Under the pieces are notes generated by a model. That model was not told the DNA's origin. It made no database searches and saw only the letters and a list, made by a program, of their open reading frames with translations. A program made the position numbers and the translations under genes. This document shows positions 42,744-52,225 of a stretch of 64,000 nt of DNA, piece after piece; position 1 is the stretch's first letter; each line of letters starts with the position of its first letter. Origin of the DNA: Opitutia bacterium UBA4506 (GTDB taxonomy: Bacteria; Verrucomicrobiota; Verrucomicrobiia; Opitutales; Puniceicoccaceae); assembly GCA_002388665.1 (NCBI GenBank), contig DGMY01000027.1, positions 2,888-66,887 on the forward strand, read 5' to 3'.

Positions 42744-45257
42744 ATGAAGAAACTTGTCATCGCAGAGAAACCTTCCGTAGCCGGAGACCTTGCCCGTGTA
42801 CTCGGTCGAGTCCCTAAAACCGGAGACTTTTACGAAAACGACGAATGGGTCATCAGCTCAGCACTCGGCCATTTGGTCGAGCTGAAGATGCCCCAGGAGA
42901 TTGATAAGGCCTACAGCAAGTGGACCTTGGACAATCTTCCCATCATTCCCAAGAAGTTTGCCACCAAGCCGGTTGAGAAAACCAAGAAGAAGCTTCAGGA
43001 GCTCAAACGCCTGATGAAGCGTCCGGATGTCGGCGAGATCATTAACGCCTGTGATGCCGGGCGTGAGGGGGAGCTCATCTTCACCCTCATCGAAGAACAG
43101 GCAAAGGCCAAAAAGCCCGTCAAGCGGCTCTGGATGATGTCTATGACCCAGGATGCGATCCGGAGGGCGTTCGAGCAATTGCGCGATGGCGAAAGCATGC
43201 AACCGCTGCAGGACGCCGCACGCAGTCGCCAGGAGGCCGACTGGCTTGTCGGCCTGAATGCCACTCGTGGGGCAACCGTCACTTTCGGTCGCCGCGGAGG
43301 CACCGCCGCCAATGTCGGCCGGGTACAGACCCCCACCCTCGCCATGGTCTGCGACCGCGAGGTTGAGATCCGCAATTTCGTTCCCCGTCCCTACTGGGAG
43401 ATCGTCGCCGACTTCTCTTTGGACTCGGGGAACTATCAGGGAACGTACCAGCGTCCCGGCTTCAAAAAAGACGAGACCAACCCACACGACCGGGCGTCAC
43501 GTATCTGGGAAAAACCCGATGCCGAACGAATCGCCGATGAGGTTCGCAACGGGGGCCAAGCCTCCGTCAGCGAAAAGAAGAAACGTTCGAAGCAGGCGGC
43601 TCCACGACTCTACGACCTGACCACTCTCCAGCGGGAAGCCAACAACCGCTACGGGTTCTCGGCTGCCAATACGCTCTCGATCGCTCAGGCACTCTACGAG
43701 CGCCACAAGATGTTGACCTATCCTCGTACGGATTCGCGAGCTCTCCCTGAGGACTACGCAAGCTCCTGCCGGGATGCGATGGCGCAATTGCCCGACACCT
43801 ACAAGCCGCACGTCGATTTCGTTCTTTCGGAGAACCGGATCAATCCCAAGGACAAACGGGTTTTCAACAACAAGCAGATCAGCGATCACTTTGCGATCAT
43901 CCCAACCGACCAAAAGCCCCGCTCTCTCAATGACGCCGAGCAGAAGATCTACGACATGGTCGTACGCCGCTTTCTCGCGGTCTTCCACCCACCGGCAGAG
44001 TACGACGTAACCACTCGTGAAAGCGTTGTCGCCGGGCACACGTTCCGCACCGACGGTAAGGTACTCGCCGAGGCTGGATGGCTCGCGGTCTACGGTAAAA
44101 GTGGTGGTGCGGCGGATACAATTCCTGCACTCCCCAAGGATCAGGCCCAGCCAGTCTCAGTCGATGTCGGGTCGGTCGAGGTAAAGGAGGACGAGACTCG
44201 CCCCCCACCCCGCTACACGGAAGCCACTCTGCTCTCCGCAATGGAAAATGCCGGGAAGCAGGTCGAGGACGACGATTTGGCCGAGGCCATGCGGGAACGC
44301 GGTCTCGGAACTCCTGCTACGAGAGCTGGTATTCTCGATAATTTGGTCTACCAAAAGTATCTCGAGAAAGACGGAAAGAACCTCCTGCCGACGACCAAGG
44401 GTGAGGCACTCATCGACTTTCTCCGCGCCTTTAATATTCAACACCTGACCAGCCCTGCCCTTACCGGAGAATGGGAATACCGCCTCAAGCAGGTGGAAGA
44501 GGGTCAGCTGGGCCGCGAGGAATTCATGAAGGGGATCGAAGAGATCACCCGTCAGATTACCGATGCCCTCAAGAACCCTCCCCCTCCCGTAGAGTCCTCG
44601 CTCAAGTCGATTACCAATAACGAGCCTCTGATGGAGAATTTCAAATCCTTCGTCTCGACGGATACGGTCTCGGTCAACAATCGGAAGATTCCGGCCCTCC
44701 AGGTCAACAAGGTGATCGGCAACCGCGCGATTCCGGAGGAAGAGATCGCCGAACTGCTCGAGAAAAAGCAGATCGGTCCTCTCGACGGCTTTCGCTCGAA
44801 GACAGGCAAAACCTTTTCCGCCCTGCTCAAACTGGTTCAGAAGGACAATGGTTCCTGGCGCTGCGAACTCGACTTTGGCGATTCAGGAGGAGGCGAAGCG
44901 GGCGAGGTCGATCTCACAAATGCAGAGGTCGTCGGTGATTGCCCAATCTGCGGCGCACCCGTCCATGAGGCGCCAAATGCCTATATCTGCGCCGAACGCG
45001 CAAAGGATCGCGACAACTGTGAGTTCCAGTTTGGTCGCAATATCCTCAGCAAAACGATCGAGCGTCCTGTCTTCCAAAAACTAATACAGGACGGAAAGAC
45101 CGAGTTGATTCAGGGCTTTGTCTCCAACCGGACCAAGCGAAAATTCGACGCCTTCCTGATCCTCAAAGAAAAAGGAAAGCTCGGCTTCGAGTTCCCACCT
45201 CGTCCAGCCAAGAAAGCCGCTAAGAAAGCGGCGAAGAAGACCACAAAGGACAAGTAA
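42744..45257 (+). CDS. topB: DNA topoisomerase III-like type IA enzyme
   Basis: An 837-residue type IA topoisomerase that relaxes or decatenates DNA through a transient 5'-phosphotyrosine bond. The Toprim segment has IAEKPSVAGDLA near the start and DAGREGELIF at about 101-110. The active-site tyrosine is in LTYPRTDS (about 324-331). A zinc-like module follows near residue 735 (CPICGAPV...CAERA). The C-terminus ends in a lysine-rich tail (KKAAKKAAKK), probably a DNA-binding histone-like tail. Confidence 0.94.
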   Translation: MKKLVIAEKPSVAGDLARVLGRVPKTGDFYENDEWVISSALGHLVELKMPQEIDKAYSKWTLDNLPIIPKKFATKPVEKTKKKLQELKRLMKRPDVGEIINACDAGREGELIFTLIEEQAKAKKPVKRLWMMSMTQDAIRRAFEQLRDGESMQPLQDAARSRQEADWLVGLNATRGATVTFGRRGGTAANVGRVQTPTLAMVCDREVEIRNFVPRPYWEIVADFSLDSGNYQGTYQRPGFKKDETNPHDRASRIWEKPDAERIADEVRNGGQASVSEKKKRSKQAAPRLYDLTTLQREANNRYGFSAANTLSIAQALYERHKMLTYPRTDSRALPEDYASSCRDAMAQLPDTYKPHVDFVLSENRINPKDKRVFNNKQISDHFAIIPTDQKPRSLNDAEQKIYDMVVRRFLAVFHPPAEYDVTTRESVVAGHTFRTDGKVLAEAGWLAVYGKSGGAADTIPALPKDQAQPVSVDVGSVEVKEDETRPPPRYTEATLLSAMENAGKQVEDDDLAEAMRERGLGTPATRAGILDNLVYQKYLEKDGKNLLPTTKGEALIDFLRAFNIQHLTSPALTGEWEYRLKQVEEGQLGREEFMKGIEEITRQITDALKNPPPPVESSLKSITNNEPLMENFKSFVSTDTVSVNNRKIPALQVNKVIGNRAIPEEEIAELLEKKQIGPLDGFRSKTGKTFSALLKLVQKDNGSWRCELDFGDSGGGEAGEVDLTNAEVVGDCPICGAPVHEAPNAYICAERAKDRDNCEFQFGRNILSKTIERPVFQKLIQDGKTELIQGFVSNRTKRKFDAFLILKEKGKLGFEFPPRPAKKAAKKAAKKTTKDK

Positions 45258-45329
45258 GCGCCCAAGGGGCCCCCTTCCCCTGTTGACTGCTCGAAGGATT
45301 CAACACCGGAGACTGCCCCTCTTTCGACT

Positions 45330-45357
45330 CCTTTACCCGGGGAAAACCGGGTAAAGG
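45330..45357. terminator. 11-bp hairpin after topB
   Basis: CCTTTACCCGG (45330-45340) pairs perfectly with CCGGGTAAAGG (45347-45357) with loop ggaaaa. It lies between the convergent topB and aldo/keto reductase genes, so it may stop both transcripts. There is no T tract on either side, so rho-independent termination is not certain. Confidence 0.5.
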
Positions 45358-45406
45358 CGGAGCCGGGGTCCACCTGCGGGTGGATGCTACTGGCAGTCGT
45401 TTCTGC

Positions 45407-45427
45407 CCTGCTGAGTCTGGCAGCAGG
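45407..45427. terminator. Second hairpin in the topB-aldo/keto reductase intergenic region
   Basis: CCTGCTG (45407-45413) pairs with CAGCAGG (45421-45427) around loop agtctgg. A short stem TCCACC/GGTGGA lies just before it at about 45369-45384. The cluster of hairpins suggests termination from both sides. Confidence 0.35.
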
Positions 45428-45468
45428 ACACGCCCCCCGCGGGCAGAACAGATGCTGCTTGGGCGGTC

Positions 45469-46461
45469 CTACTTGACGCCACAAGCTTCGTCGATCTGCG
45501 CCAACTCTTCTGGAGAGAAAGGCGCCGCGGATACTGCTTGAAGGTTTTCCAAAATCTGTTCCGGCCGGCTGGCACCAATCAGCGCCGAGGCGATCGCAGG
45601 CTGCCGCAACACCCAGGAGAGAGCCATTTGAGCGAGCGACTGACCACGTGCATCGGCGACAGCAACGAGCTTTCGCACTTTCTCAATATTTTGGTCCACG
45701 GCCTTTTGCTGCAGGAAGCCATGTGACTTGGCAGCGCGCGAATCGTTCGGAACGCCCTCGAGGTATCGATTGGTCAACATACCCTGGGCCAATGGGCAGA
45801 AGGCAATCCCCCCGATTCCTTCGTCGCTGAGAACCTCCAGCAAGCCGTCTTCGACCCAGCGTTCCAAAATACTGTACTTGGGCTGGTGAATCAGGCAGGG
45901 GGTGCCCAAATCCCGCAAGACCTTGGCCGCCATCCGCGTCTGCTCGGGGTTGTAGGAAGAGATCCCGACATACAGAGCTTTGCCTGAACGAACCGCGTGG
46001 TCCAGCGCGCCCATGGTCTCCTCGATCGGAGTATTGGGGTCCGGGCGGTGCGAGTAAAAGATGTCAACATAGTCGATCCCCATGCGATCCAAACTCTGAT
46101 CCAAGCTCGACAACAGATACTTCCGCGAACCCCAGTCCCCGTACGGTCCCTCCCACATGTGATATCCAGCCTTGGTAGAGATGATCAATTCGTCCCGAAG
46201 GCCGACAAAATCACTCGCGAGGATCTTACCAAAATTGCGCTCTGCTGAACCCGCCGAAGGGCCATAGTTATTGGCCAGATCGAAATGGGTAATCCCGTGG
46301 TCGAATGCGGTGTGAATCATGGACCGGGCGACCTGAAAATCGTCCACGTCCCCAAAGTTGTGCCAAAGCCCCAGAGACAACTCCGGTAGCTTCAAGCCGC
46401 TGCGTCCACAGCGACGATAAGATGCATTTTTGTAACGGGATTCAGCAGGAGAATAAGCCAT
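45469..46461 (-). CDS. Aldo/keto reductase, YghZ-like
   Basis: A 330-residue NADPH-dependent reductase of the AKR14 (YghZ, L-glyceraldehyde-3-phosphate reductase) type. The catalytic residues are visible in FDLANNYG (Asp and Tyr), STKAGYHMWEG (Lys) and FYSHRPDPNTP (His). The MWEGPYGDWGSRKYL segment is typical of YghZ. The ATG at 46461 is used; the frame continues 14 codons upstream without family similarity. It is convergent with topB and diverges from trpC. Confidence 0.9.
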   Translation of the reverse strand: MAYSPAESRYKNASYRRCGRSGLKLPELSLGLWHNFGDVDDFQVARSMIHTAFDHGITHFDLANNYGPSAGSAERNFGKILASDFVGLRDELIISTKAGYHMWEGPYGDWGSRKYLLSSLDQSLDRMGIDYVDIFYSHRPDPNTPIEETMGALDHAVRSGKALYVGISSYNPEQTRMAAKVLRDLGTPCLIHQPKYSILERWVEDGLLEVLSDEGIGGIAFCPLAQGMLTNRYLEGVPNDSRAAKSHGFLQQKAVDQNIEKVRKLVAVADARGQSLAQMALSWVLRQPAIASALIGASRPEQILENLQAVSAAPFSPEELAQIDEACGVK

Positions 46462-46590
46462 AAAACCCTTTCTAAGAAATCGCCCACCCAAAGGCCAGAT
46501 CAAACCGAGCGGACCTCTGTCTCGCTGTTGGCTTCAATCAAAACTCTCGCACAATGAGTGCGAGATCTCTACCTTCTTCTGCTTCGAGGT

Positions 46591-47382
46591 ATGTCAGACA
46601 AACTTACAGAAATCATGGCGCACAAGCGCATCGAGATTCGCGACCGGATCCGCCCTGTCCGAGACGAGGAATTAGCTCGTTTCGGGGCACGGGGGGGCAA
46701 CCGCCTGCGCAACGCTCTGCGCGATAGCGAAGAATTGGCTGTGATCGCCGAGGTCAAACGGCGCTCCCCTTCGGCTGGCGATATCTCCGCCGAGCTCGAC
46801 GCGGTAGAACAGGCCCGCCGCTACATCAACGGCGAAGCCGATGGTCTCTCGATTCTTACCGATGAGAAGTACTTCGGCGGCACGCTCAGAGACCTATGGG
46901 ACGTCACCGATTTCATTCGAGACCGCAACCGCTCCACCCCCTGCCTGCGAAAAGATTTTATGGTCCACCCGATCCAGGTCCTCGAAGCGGCCGAAGCCGG
47001 GGCATCCGCGATCTTGCTCATCGTCCGCGCCCTCTCGATCGATGAACTTCGACAACTGCGGGCGGCGGCTGACCTGGCCGGACTCGACAGTCTCTACGAG
47101 GTGCATTCCGAAGGTGAGCTCGAAACCGCTCTCTCCCTCGACCCGAAGATCGTTGGCGTCAACAACAGGGACCTCTCCCGCTTCGTCACGGACTTGGCTC
47201 TCTCTGAAGAATTGATCCCGCAGATCCCGGATTCCATCGTCACGGTCAGCGAATCCGGCATCTTTACCGGAGTTGATGCAGCGCGCGCCCGCGAAGCGGG
47301 TGCCGACGCCATTTTAGTCGGTGAAGGACTCGTCAGGGCCGAAGATCCAGCGGCCCTGATCCGCGAGTTCAAGGAGGCCTAG
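46591..47382 (+). CDS. trpC: Indole-3-glycerol phosphate synthase
   Basis: Closes the indole ring in tryptophan synthesis. The 263-residue TIM-barrel protein shows VIAEVKRRSPS, SILTDEKYFGG, LRKDFMVHPIQ and GVNNRDLSRF, all with conserved catalytic residues. The ATG at 46591 is chosen; a GTG at 46558 adds 11 residues. No other trp gene is near, so trpC is separate from the rest of the pathway here. rsmA follows after 12 bp. Confidence 0.95.
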   Translation: MSDKLTEIMAHKRIEIRDRIRPVRDEELARFGARGGNRLRNALRDSEELAVIAEVKRRSPSAGDISAELDAVEQARRYINGEADGLSILTDEKYFGGTLRDLWDVTDFIRDRNRSTPCLRKDFMVHPIQVLEAAEAGASAILLIVRALSIDELRQLRAAADLAGLDSLYEVHSEGELETALSLDPKIVGVNNRDLSRFVTDLALSEELIPQIPDSIVTVSESGIFTGVDAARAREAGADAILVGEGLVRAEDPAALIREFKEA

Positions 47383-47394
47383 CCCTCAATCCCG

Positions 47395-48237
47395 ATGGCC
47401 GTCGATTCACCCAGTCGCGTACGAACCGTTCTAGACGAATTGGGCATTCGCCCCGAGAAGCGTCTGGGGCAAAATTTTCTTTGCGATGGCAATTGGATCC
47501 GCAAGGCCGTCGAGGCCCTTCCTCCCGAGGCGCCGGTCGTGGAGGTTGGCCCGGGTATCGGGGCCCTCACGACGGTCACTCTGGACAAAGGTCATGAGGT
47601 CTGGGCGGTGGAGATTGACCCCCGACTCTGCCGCTACTTGGAGCGAACCTTTACCGGCCAGCACTTTCACTTGCTCGAGGGCGATGCAGTCTCATTCCCA
47701 GTCGCTCATTTCCCTGCGAAAAATGGAGAGTACACCCTGCTTTCCAACCTACCTTTTGCCATTACCTCACCGTGGATCGACAAACTACTGAGTCCTGCCA
47801 ATCCACTGCCTAAGACGCTCGCGTTAATCCTCCAGAAAGAGGGAATGGATCGCACCTTGGCCAGTCCCGCGAGCAAGGCATACGGGCCCACAGCCATCCG
47901 TATGGCACTGTCCTACGACTTACAAAGCTGTGACGCGGTGCCCCGCTCGTCCTTTTTTCCTCAACCAACGATTGAATCCCGCTTCGGGGTCTGGATCCGC
48001 CAGAATGATCCCCGCCTACTCGACGCGGAAGACGTAGCTCTGCTGCGCCGTTTCTTCGGCCAACGCCGCAAGATGATTCGCCAGGGGATGAAGCAATGGT
48101 TGACCGAGGAGGTACTCCAGCACTGGGTCGAACTACTCGCTGAACAAGGGATGGATTCGACGGCACGGGCCGAATCGATTTCTCCCGAATTGTGGTGGAA
48201 CCTGCTGAAGGCCAGCTCGCCAAAGAGTTCTCGATAG
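47395..48237 (+). CDS. rsmA: 16S rRNA (adenine-1518/1519-N6) dimethyltransferase
   Basis: Dimethylates two adenines in the 3' end hairpin of 16S rRNA. The 280-residue Rossmann methyltransferase shows KRLGQNFL (about 22-29), the SAM-binding loop VEVGPGIGALT and the catalytic NLPF motif (NLPFAITSP), usually NLPY. It follows trpC closely; the 3' end is 3 bp from a convergent glycosyltransferase gene. Confidence 0.94.
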   Translation: MAVDSPSRVRTVLDELGIRPEKRLGQNFLCDGNWIRKAVEALPPEAPVVEVGPGIGALTTVTLDKGHEVWAVEIDPRLCRYLERTFTGQHFHLLEGDAVSFPVAHFPAKNGEYTLLSNLPFAITSPWIDKLLSPANPLPKTLALILQKEGMDRTLASPASKAYGPTAIRMALSYDLQSCDAVPRSSFFPQPTIESRFGVWIRQNDPRLLDAEDVALLRRFFGQRRKMIRQGMKQWLTEEVLQHWVELLAEQGMDSTARAESISPELWWNLLKASSPKSSR

Positions 48238-48240
48238 TTG

Positions 48241-49392
48241 CTACGACGCTTCGGCTTTGCCGGCGATTCGATCCATCCAACTGGTCCAAGTTGGCCAGGT
48301 TCTCTCCGCCGCCTGCTTCTGCAAATCCGCCAGTAGTTCCTCGTTGTTCAAGAGAGATCGAATACCAGCGGCTAGGTCCTCGCTGCTGCTCACGTCGACG
48401 GTCAAACACCCACCTCCAGCAGCGACCTCCCCCACCGCTCCAGATCCTGCACAGACACAGGGCTTTCCCCGTATGAGGGATTCCGCGACAGGTAACCCGT
48501 AACCCTCGGCCAACGACGGGAAGGCGGTGAACAATGACTCCGAGTACAGCTGCTCCAACTCTTGGTCAGACACCTGCCCGCGCCATGCAATCGCCAAGCC
48601 GTTCTCCTGAAGCGAGCGAACTCGATCGGAAATCTCATTCTCATTCTTCGCCCGTTTCCTCCCCACAATCTCGAGGCGGAAGGAGAGCCCTTCTGCCCAC
48701 AAAATTTCTGCCGCATCGAGCAATCGGGCGTGATTTTTGCGGGCTTCCAGCGTGCCGACGCAAAGAATCATCGGAGGCGTGGTGACGCTCTGTTCTTGCC
48801 AGGGCTCCCCGTATATTGGCCAAGGCATTACCTCGGGACCGGCACCCACAATACCCGCCTCCGATTGAAATCGATGCCACTCGTCTGCCGTAAAACGAGA
48901 GGGGCAGATCACCCGCTCAACGAGGCCAAGGAATTTGAGATACTCGACGAACCCCACTGAACGCGAGGGAGCGGTCCACTGCGGACTGCTCCAACTGAGT
49001 AGGTCGTGACAGACCGCGGCCATTTTGATCTGCCGCCTTCCAGTCGCAGCGAGGTCGTCGAGGTAGGCCAGACGCTCCCCGTTGGGGATCTCCGGAATCA
49101 ATAAGAGCGAGCGATCTGATTCCCCGAGGAAATCGACCTCCCACTTCTTCTCCCAACGATCCAGAAAACGGGACAAGCCCTTTCGCCGATGAAGACCCTT
49201 GGAGAACACTTCGAACAATCGGCTGCGCTCGCTGCGGGTTGGGGCGCGAAAAGAACTCCCACCCCAGACGACCGGGATCCACTCCTCCCCCCGGACCGCG
49301 CCGAAGAGGACAAGACTCCGAACCACTCGCTGAATGCCCGTATGGTGGAGCGTGTTGGCGGTGTCGGTCGCATCGATATAAATTCTATCCAT
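48241..49392 (-). CDS. Glycosyltransferase family 4
   Basis: A 383-residue GT-B glycosyltransferase. The N-terminal half starts with IYIDATDTANTLHHTGIQR, a typical acceptor-domain start. The C-terminal half has CVGTLEARKNH and the FPSLAEGYGLPVAES segment with the E-x7-E motif that binds the sugar nucleotide. It probably adds a hexose or deoxyhexose to a surface polysaccharide. The ATG at 49392 is chosen; it overlaps the upstream GT2 gene by eight bases, so both are coupled. Confidence 0.86.
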   Translation of the reverse strand: MDRIYIDATDTANTLHHTGIQRVVRSLVLFGAVRGEEWIPVVWGGSSFRAPTRSERSRLFEVFSKGLHRRKGLSRFLDRWEKKWEVDFLGESDRSLLLIPEIPNGERLAYLDDLAATGRRQIKMAAVCHDLLSWSSPQWTAPSRSVGFVEYLKFLGLVERVICPSRFTADEWHRFQSEAGIVGAGPEVMPWPIYGEPWQEQSVTTPPMILCVGTLEARKNHARLLDAAEILWAEGLSFRLEIVGRKRAKNENEISDRVRSLQENGLAIAWRGQVSDQELEQLYSESLFTAFPSLAEGYGLPVAESLIRGKPCVCAGSGAVGEVAAGGGCLTVDVSSSEDLAAGIRSLLNNEELLADLQKQAAERTWPTWTSWMDRIAGKAEAS

Positions 49393-50299
49393 CGGGCATT
49401 CCTGTTTTCCGCAAAGCATTCGCCCGCTCTGTCATCCATCGAGAAGGTTGTGATCGCAGACCGGATGCCAAGAGCAAGGCATCCAGGGTCTTTCGCCCGT
49501 TCAGCCGCCAGGGTGTGGTCGCATGACGCCGCAAGTAATGGCGGGGCCAGTCCACGAGTCCCCAACCTTCGGCGCGGTCTCCCCAACGCGCTAGGAAACG
49601 GCGAATATTTCCCGCGTCCCTGTCCTTACGACCCGGGCTCGAGCTCACCCAATGGCCGACCCGGCTCTCAAAGGCGACGCGATTGTCATAGCCTGCCTCC
49701 CCCAACCGCAAGCAGAGATCGATATCTTCAAATCCATTCCGATACTCCTCATCAAACCCTCCGACCGAGTGGAAGGTTTCTTTTTGAATCAGGCAGCAGG
49801 CAGCGGTCACCGCTCGAAAAGATCGAAGGCCTTTGTTCGGTACCCGCCGATAGTTCTGCCCCCAGTGCTCCGGAATTCCCCACGGCGAAAATACAATCCC
49901 CGCGTGATCGATGAGGCCGGTGTGCGCGTTGTATTGGACATTTCCAATCATACCCGCCTTACCACCTTCCAATCCCTTCAACATCGGCGCGGACCAGCCG
50001 GGGTGGAGAACGAGGTCGTTGTTGAGAAAGATGAGAACCGGCGCCCTGGCCATCCCGGCCCCGCGATTGTTTGATCCGGCAAACCCCAGGTTCTCCTCGT
50101 TCAAACAGACGCGTACGTTCGATCGGTCAAGCTCGCTTAAAAACTCCCTCGTCCCGTCCTCACTCCCGTCGTCGACCAAGATCAATTCGTAGCGGACTCC
50201 GGCCAAAGTTCGGTCCAACTGCTCGAGATAGGTCCGAGTGAGATCCAGTCGATTGTAGAGAGCCGTGATGATCGAGACATCTGGAGCCGCCAAAGACAT
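49385..50299 (-). CDS. Glycosyltransferase family 2
   Basis: A 304-residue GT-A glycosyltransferase. It has VSIITALYNR at the start, the LVDDGSEDGT nucleotide-binding motif, IFLNNDL (metal-binding region) and the NGFEDIDLCLRLGEAGY acceptor/base region. Its products and acceptor are unknown; together with the GT4 gene and rfbA this fits rhamnose- or deoxysugar-containing polysaccharide synthesis. It is 42 bp downstream of rfbA. Confidence 0.87.
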   Translation of the reverse strand: MSLAAPDVSIITALYNRLDLTRTYLEQLDRTLAGVRYELILVDDGSEDGTREFLSELDRSNVRVCLNEENLGFAGSNNRGAGMARAPVLIFLNNDLVLHPGWSAPMLKGLEGGKAGMIGNVQYNAHTGLIDHAGIVFSPWGIPEHWGQNYRRVPNKGLRSFRAVTAACCLIQKETFHSVGGFDEEYRNGFEDIDLCLRLGEAGYDNRVAFESRVGHWVSSSPGRKDRDAGNIRRFLARWGDRAEGWGLVDWPRHYLRRHATTPWRLNGRKTLDALLLASGLRSQPSRWMTERANALRKTGMPDG

Positions 50300-50341
50300 A
50301 CTCTGTGGTGCAGAACCCGCTGGTCTCGCGCTCCCGCCTGC

Positions 50342-51223
50342 TCAGGCAGGGATCAATGCCCGCAAGTAGTCTGCGTAGGAGGTCTTCCCGAGGGCTCCTG
50401 CCAACTCTTCCAACTGCGCGGAATCAATCCATCCGTTTCGAAACGCGATCTCCTCAATACAAGCAATCTTCAACCCTTGGCGCTGCTCGATCACTTGAAC
50501 AAAAGATGCCGCGGAGTGAAGGCTATCGTGAGTACCCGTATCGAGCCATGCGGTACCACGGCCCATGACTTCCACGCGAAGGCGTTCGTCCTCGAGGTAC
50601 AACCGGTTGAGATCGGTAATCTCCAATTCGCCCCGCGGGCTCGGGCTCAGAGAGCGAGCCATTTTGCAAACGTCTCCTTCGTAAAAATAGATACCGGGAA
50701 CTGCAAACCGCGACTTCGGCTCGGTGGGCTTTTCTTCCAAGCTGACCACCCTGCCATCCGCATCAAACTCGACGACCCCATAAGCGGTGGGATTCGATAC
50801 TTCGTAGGCAAAAATCACCGACTCATCCGAGTCGGCCGCGTTGCGGATCGCCTCCGTGAAATTTCCGCCGTAGAAGAGATTGTCTCCCAGGACCAAGGCG
50901 GCAGGTGCACCATCGAGAAAATCTTCTCCGATCAAAAATGCCTGTGCCAGCCCCTCTGGACGTGGCTGTTCCTCGTAGGAGAAACTCATTCCCAACCCGG
51001 AACCGTCGCCCAGCAATTTGCGGAACAAGGGTAGATCCTCCGGTGTTGAGATGATCAACACATCCCGAATTCCAGCCAGCATCAAAGCCGACAGCGGATA
51101 GTAGATCATCGGCTTATCATAAACGGGCATCAACTGTTTACTCACTGCGCGGGTCAGTGGATAAAGTCGCGTTCCCGAACCCCCGGCGAGGATGATACCT
51201 TTTCGTTGCTTTTGGGTAGTCAT
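50342..51223 (-). CDS. rfbA: Glucose-1-phosphate thymidylyltransferase
   Basis: Makes dTDP-glucose from glucose-1-phosphate and dTTP, the first step to dTDP-rhamnose and other deoxysugars. The 293-residue product shows GIILAGGSGTRLYPLT (about 9-24), KQLMPVYDKPMIYYPL and the FAYEVSNPTAYGVVEFD segment. The rfbB, rfbC and rfbD genes are not in the window. It lies between ppgK and the two glycosyltransferases on the same strand. Confidence 0.95.
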   Translation of the reverse strand: MTTQKQRKGIILAGGSGTRLYPLTRAVSKQLMPVYDKPMIYYPLSALMLAGIRDVLIISTPEDLPLFRKLLGDGSGLGMSFSYEEQPRPEGLAQAFLIGEDFLDGAPAALVLGDNLFYGGNFTEAIRNAADSDESVIFAYEVSNPTAYGVVEFDADGRVVSLEEKPTEPKSRFAVPGIYFYEGDVCKMARSLSPSPRGELEITDLNRLYLEDERLRVEVMGRGTAWLDTGTHDSLHSAASFVQVIEQRQGLKIACIEEIAFRNGWIDSAQLEELAGALGKTSYADYLRALIPA

Positions 51224-51282
51224 GAGAAGGCCAGCATTGCCCGAGCCTCTTCCCGCGGCAACCGTTTTTCACTCCCCTTTCG

Positions 51283-52041
51283 TCAGAGAGATTCTTCCAA
51301 ATCGCTGGCTTCTGCAGCCCAGACCGCCGCCCCAATAATCCCCGCTTTGTTCTTCGTAGTGGCGTGCTTGAGCTCGCAGCGCGACCGGATCAGATGTTTC
51401 ACGTCAGGAAAATTCTTTGCGCCCCCGCCGCCCACGATGACCAACTTCGGCCAGTAGAGGTTTTCCAAATGGGCGAGAAACTCCGTGAACCTTGCCGCCC
51501 ATTCCTCATCCGAGATACCGTCCTTCTTCTTGGCCGATTCCGAAACGTAGGCCTCGGCCTCCATTGGCTTTCCGAAAAACATTCGCCCAAACTCCGAATT
51601 CTGAACAAGGACGCCATCCGATATGACGGCAGAACCCAGCCCCGTACCGATCGTAAGCAGAATCACCGTTCCATCGACTCCTTCGCCAGCACCAAAACGA
51701 GCCTCCGCCACTCCCGCAGCATCCGCGTCGTTCACCACCCGCACGGGTCGGCCCACTCTCTTTGAGAGGACGTCTTCCAGTGGATAACCCAGCCAGTCCT
51801 TGTGCAGGTTCTGGGCGGTGAGCACCCAGCCGTCGCGAACGACTCCGGGAAACCCGACTCCGATAGGAGAAATATCTCCAAATGGCTCAATCGCCTCAAC
51901 ACAGGCGTTGATCACTGCTTCGGGAGTCGCCGGGCGCGGGGTGTCTATACGCTTCCGTTTCGTCGCGGTGCGACCTTTCGAAAGATCTACAACAGCAGCC
52001 TTAATGCGAGAGCCACCGATATCTATTCCAATTGCTTTCAT
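51283..52041 (-). CDS. ppgK: Polyphosphate glucokinase (ROK family)
   Basis: Phosphorylates glucose with polyphosphate or ATP. The 252-residue product has IDIGGSRIKAAVVD (phosphate-binding), NDADAAGVAEA (catalytic Asp region) and LTIGTGLGSAV. The length and C-terminal YWPKLVIVGGGGAKN match polyphosphate glucokinases. The ATG at 52041 is clear. It begins a run of genes leading to rfbA and the glycosyltransferases. Its leader, about 80-185 bases upstream, holds a structured hairpin and an intrinsic terminator. Confidence 0.9.
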   Translation of the reverse strand: MKAIGIDIGGSRIKAAVVDLSKGRTATKRKRIDTPRPATPEAVINACVEAIEPFGDISPIGVGFPGVVRDGWVLTAQNLHKDWLGYPLEDVLSKRVGRPVRVVNDADAAGVAEARFGAGEGVDGTVILLTIGTGLGSAVISDGVLVQNSEFGRMFFGKPMEAEAYVSESAKKKDGISDEEWAARFTEFLAHLENLYWPKLVIVGGGGAKNFPDVKHLIRSRCELKHATTKNKAGIIGAAVWAAEASDLEESL

Positions 52042-52120
52042 AGTTGGAGGGGGTTGTTTCCCATCATCCAAATAGAATAAGCCCCCAGTGACCAGTGGAA
52101 ACCGAACCGGACGAACTCCC

Positions 52121-52150
52121 AAAAAAATGGCCCCCCACCCTATGGGGCGG
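52121..52150 (-). terminator. Intrinsic terminator in the ppgK leader
   Basis: On the minus strand, CCCCA and TGGGG (plus-strand bases 52143-52147 and 52133-52137) form a stem with loop taggg, extended by two more G-C pairs after a bulge. CCA and a run of seven T (52127-52121) follow. It ends 79 bases before the ppgK start codon, so it would stop transcripts before the gene unless another fold prevents it. No minus-strand gene lies upstream to need a terminator. Confidence 0.6.
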
Positions 52151-52175
52151 AACCGCCTAAATCAGTATACGGAGG

Positions 52176-52225
52176 GGTGCGGACGAAGGGAATGTCGGTT
52201 TCCCGACAGGTTACGGTGTCCGCCC
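52176..52225 (-). promoter_or_regulatory. Structured RNA element in the ppgK leader (possible riboswitch)
   Basis: Read on the minus strand, GCGGAC (52223-52218) pairs with GTCCGC (52184-52179), extended by G-C pairs. Inside, TGTCGG (52208-52203) pairs with CCGACA (52198-52193) around a GAAA tetraloop, a GNRA loop typical of folded RNA. Between the two helices lies a large internal loop, ACCGTAACC on one side and TTCCCTTC on the other. A small GGCG/CGCC hairpin (52157-52146) follows and shares bases with the terminator, so it could act as an antiterminator. I do not recognise a known riboswitch class. Confidence 0.5.
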
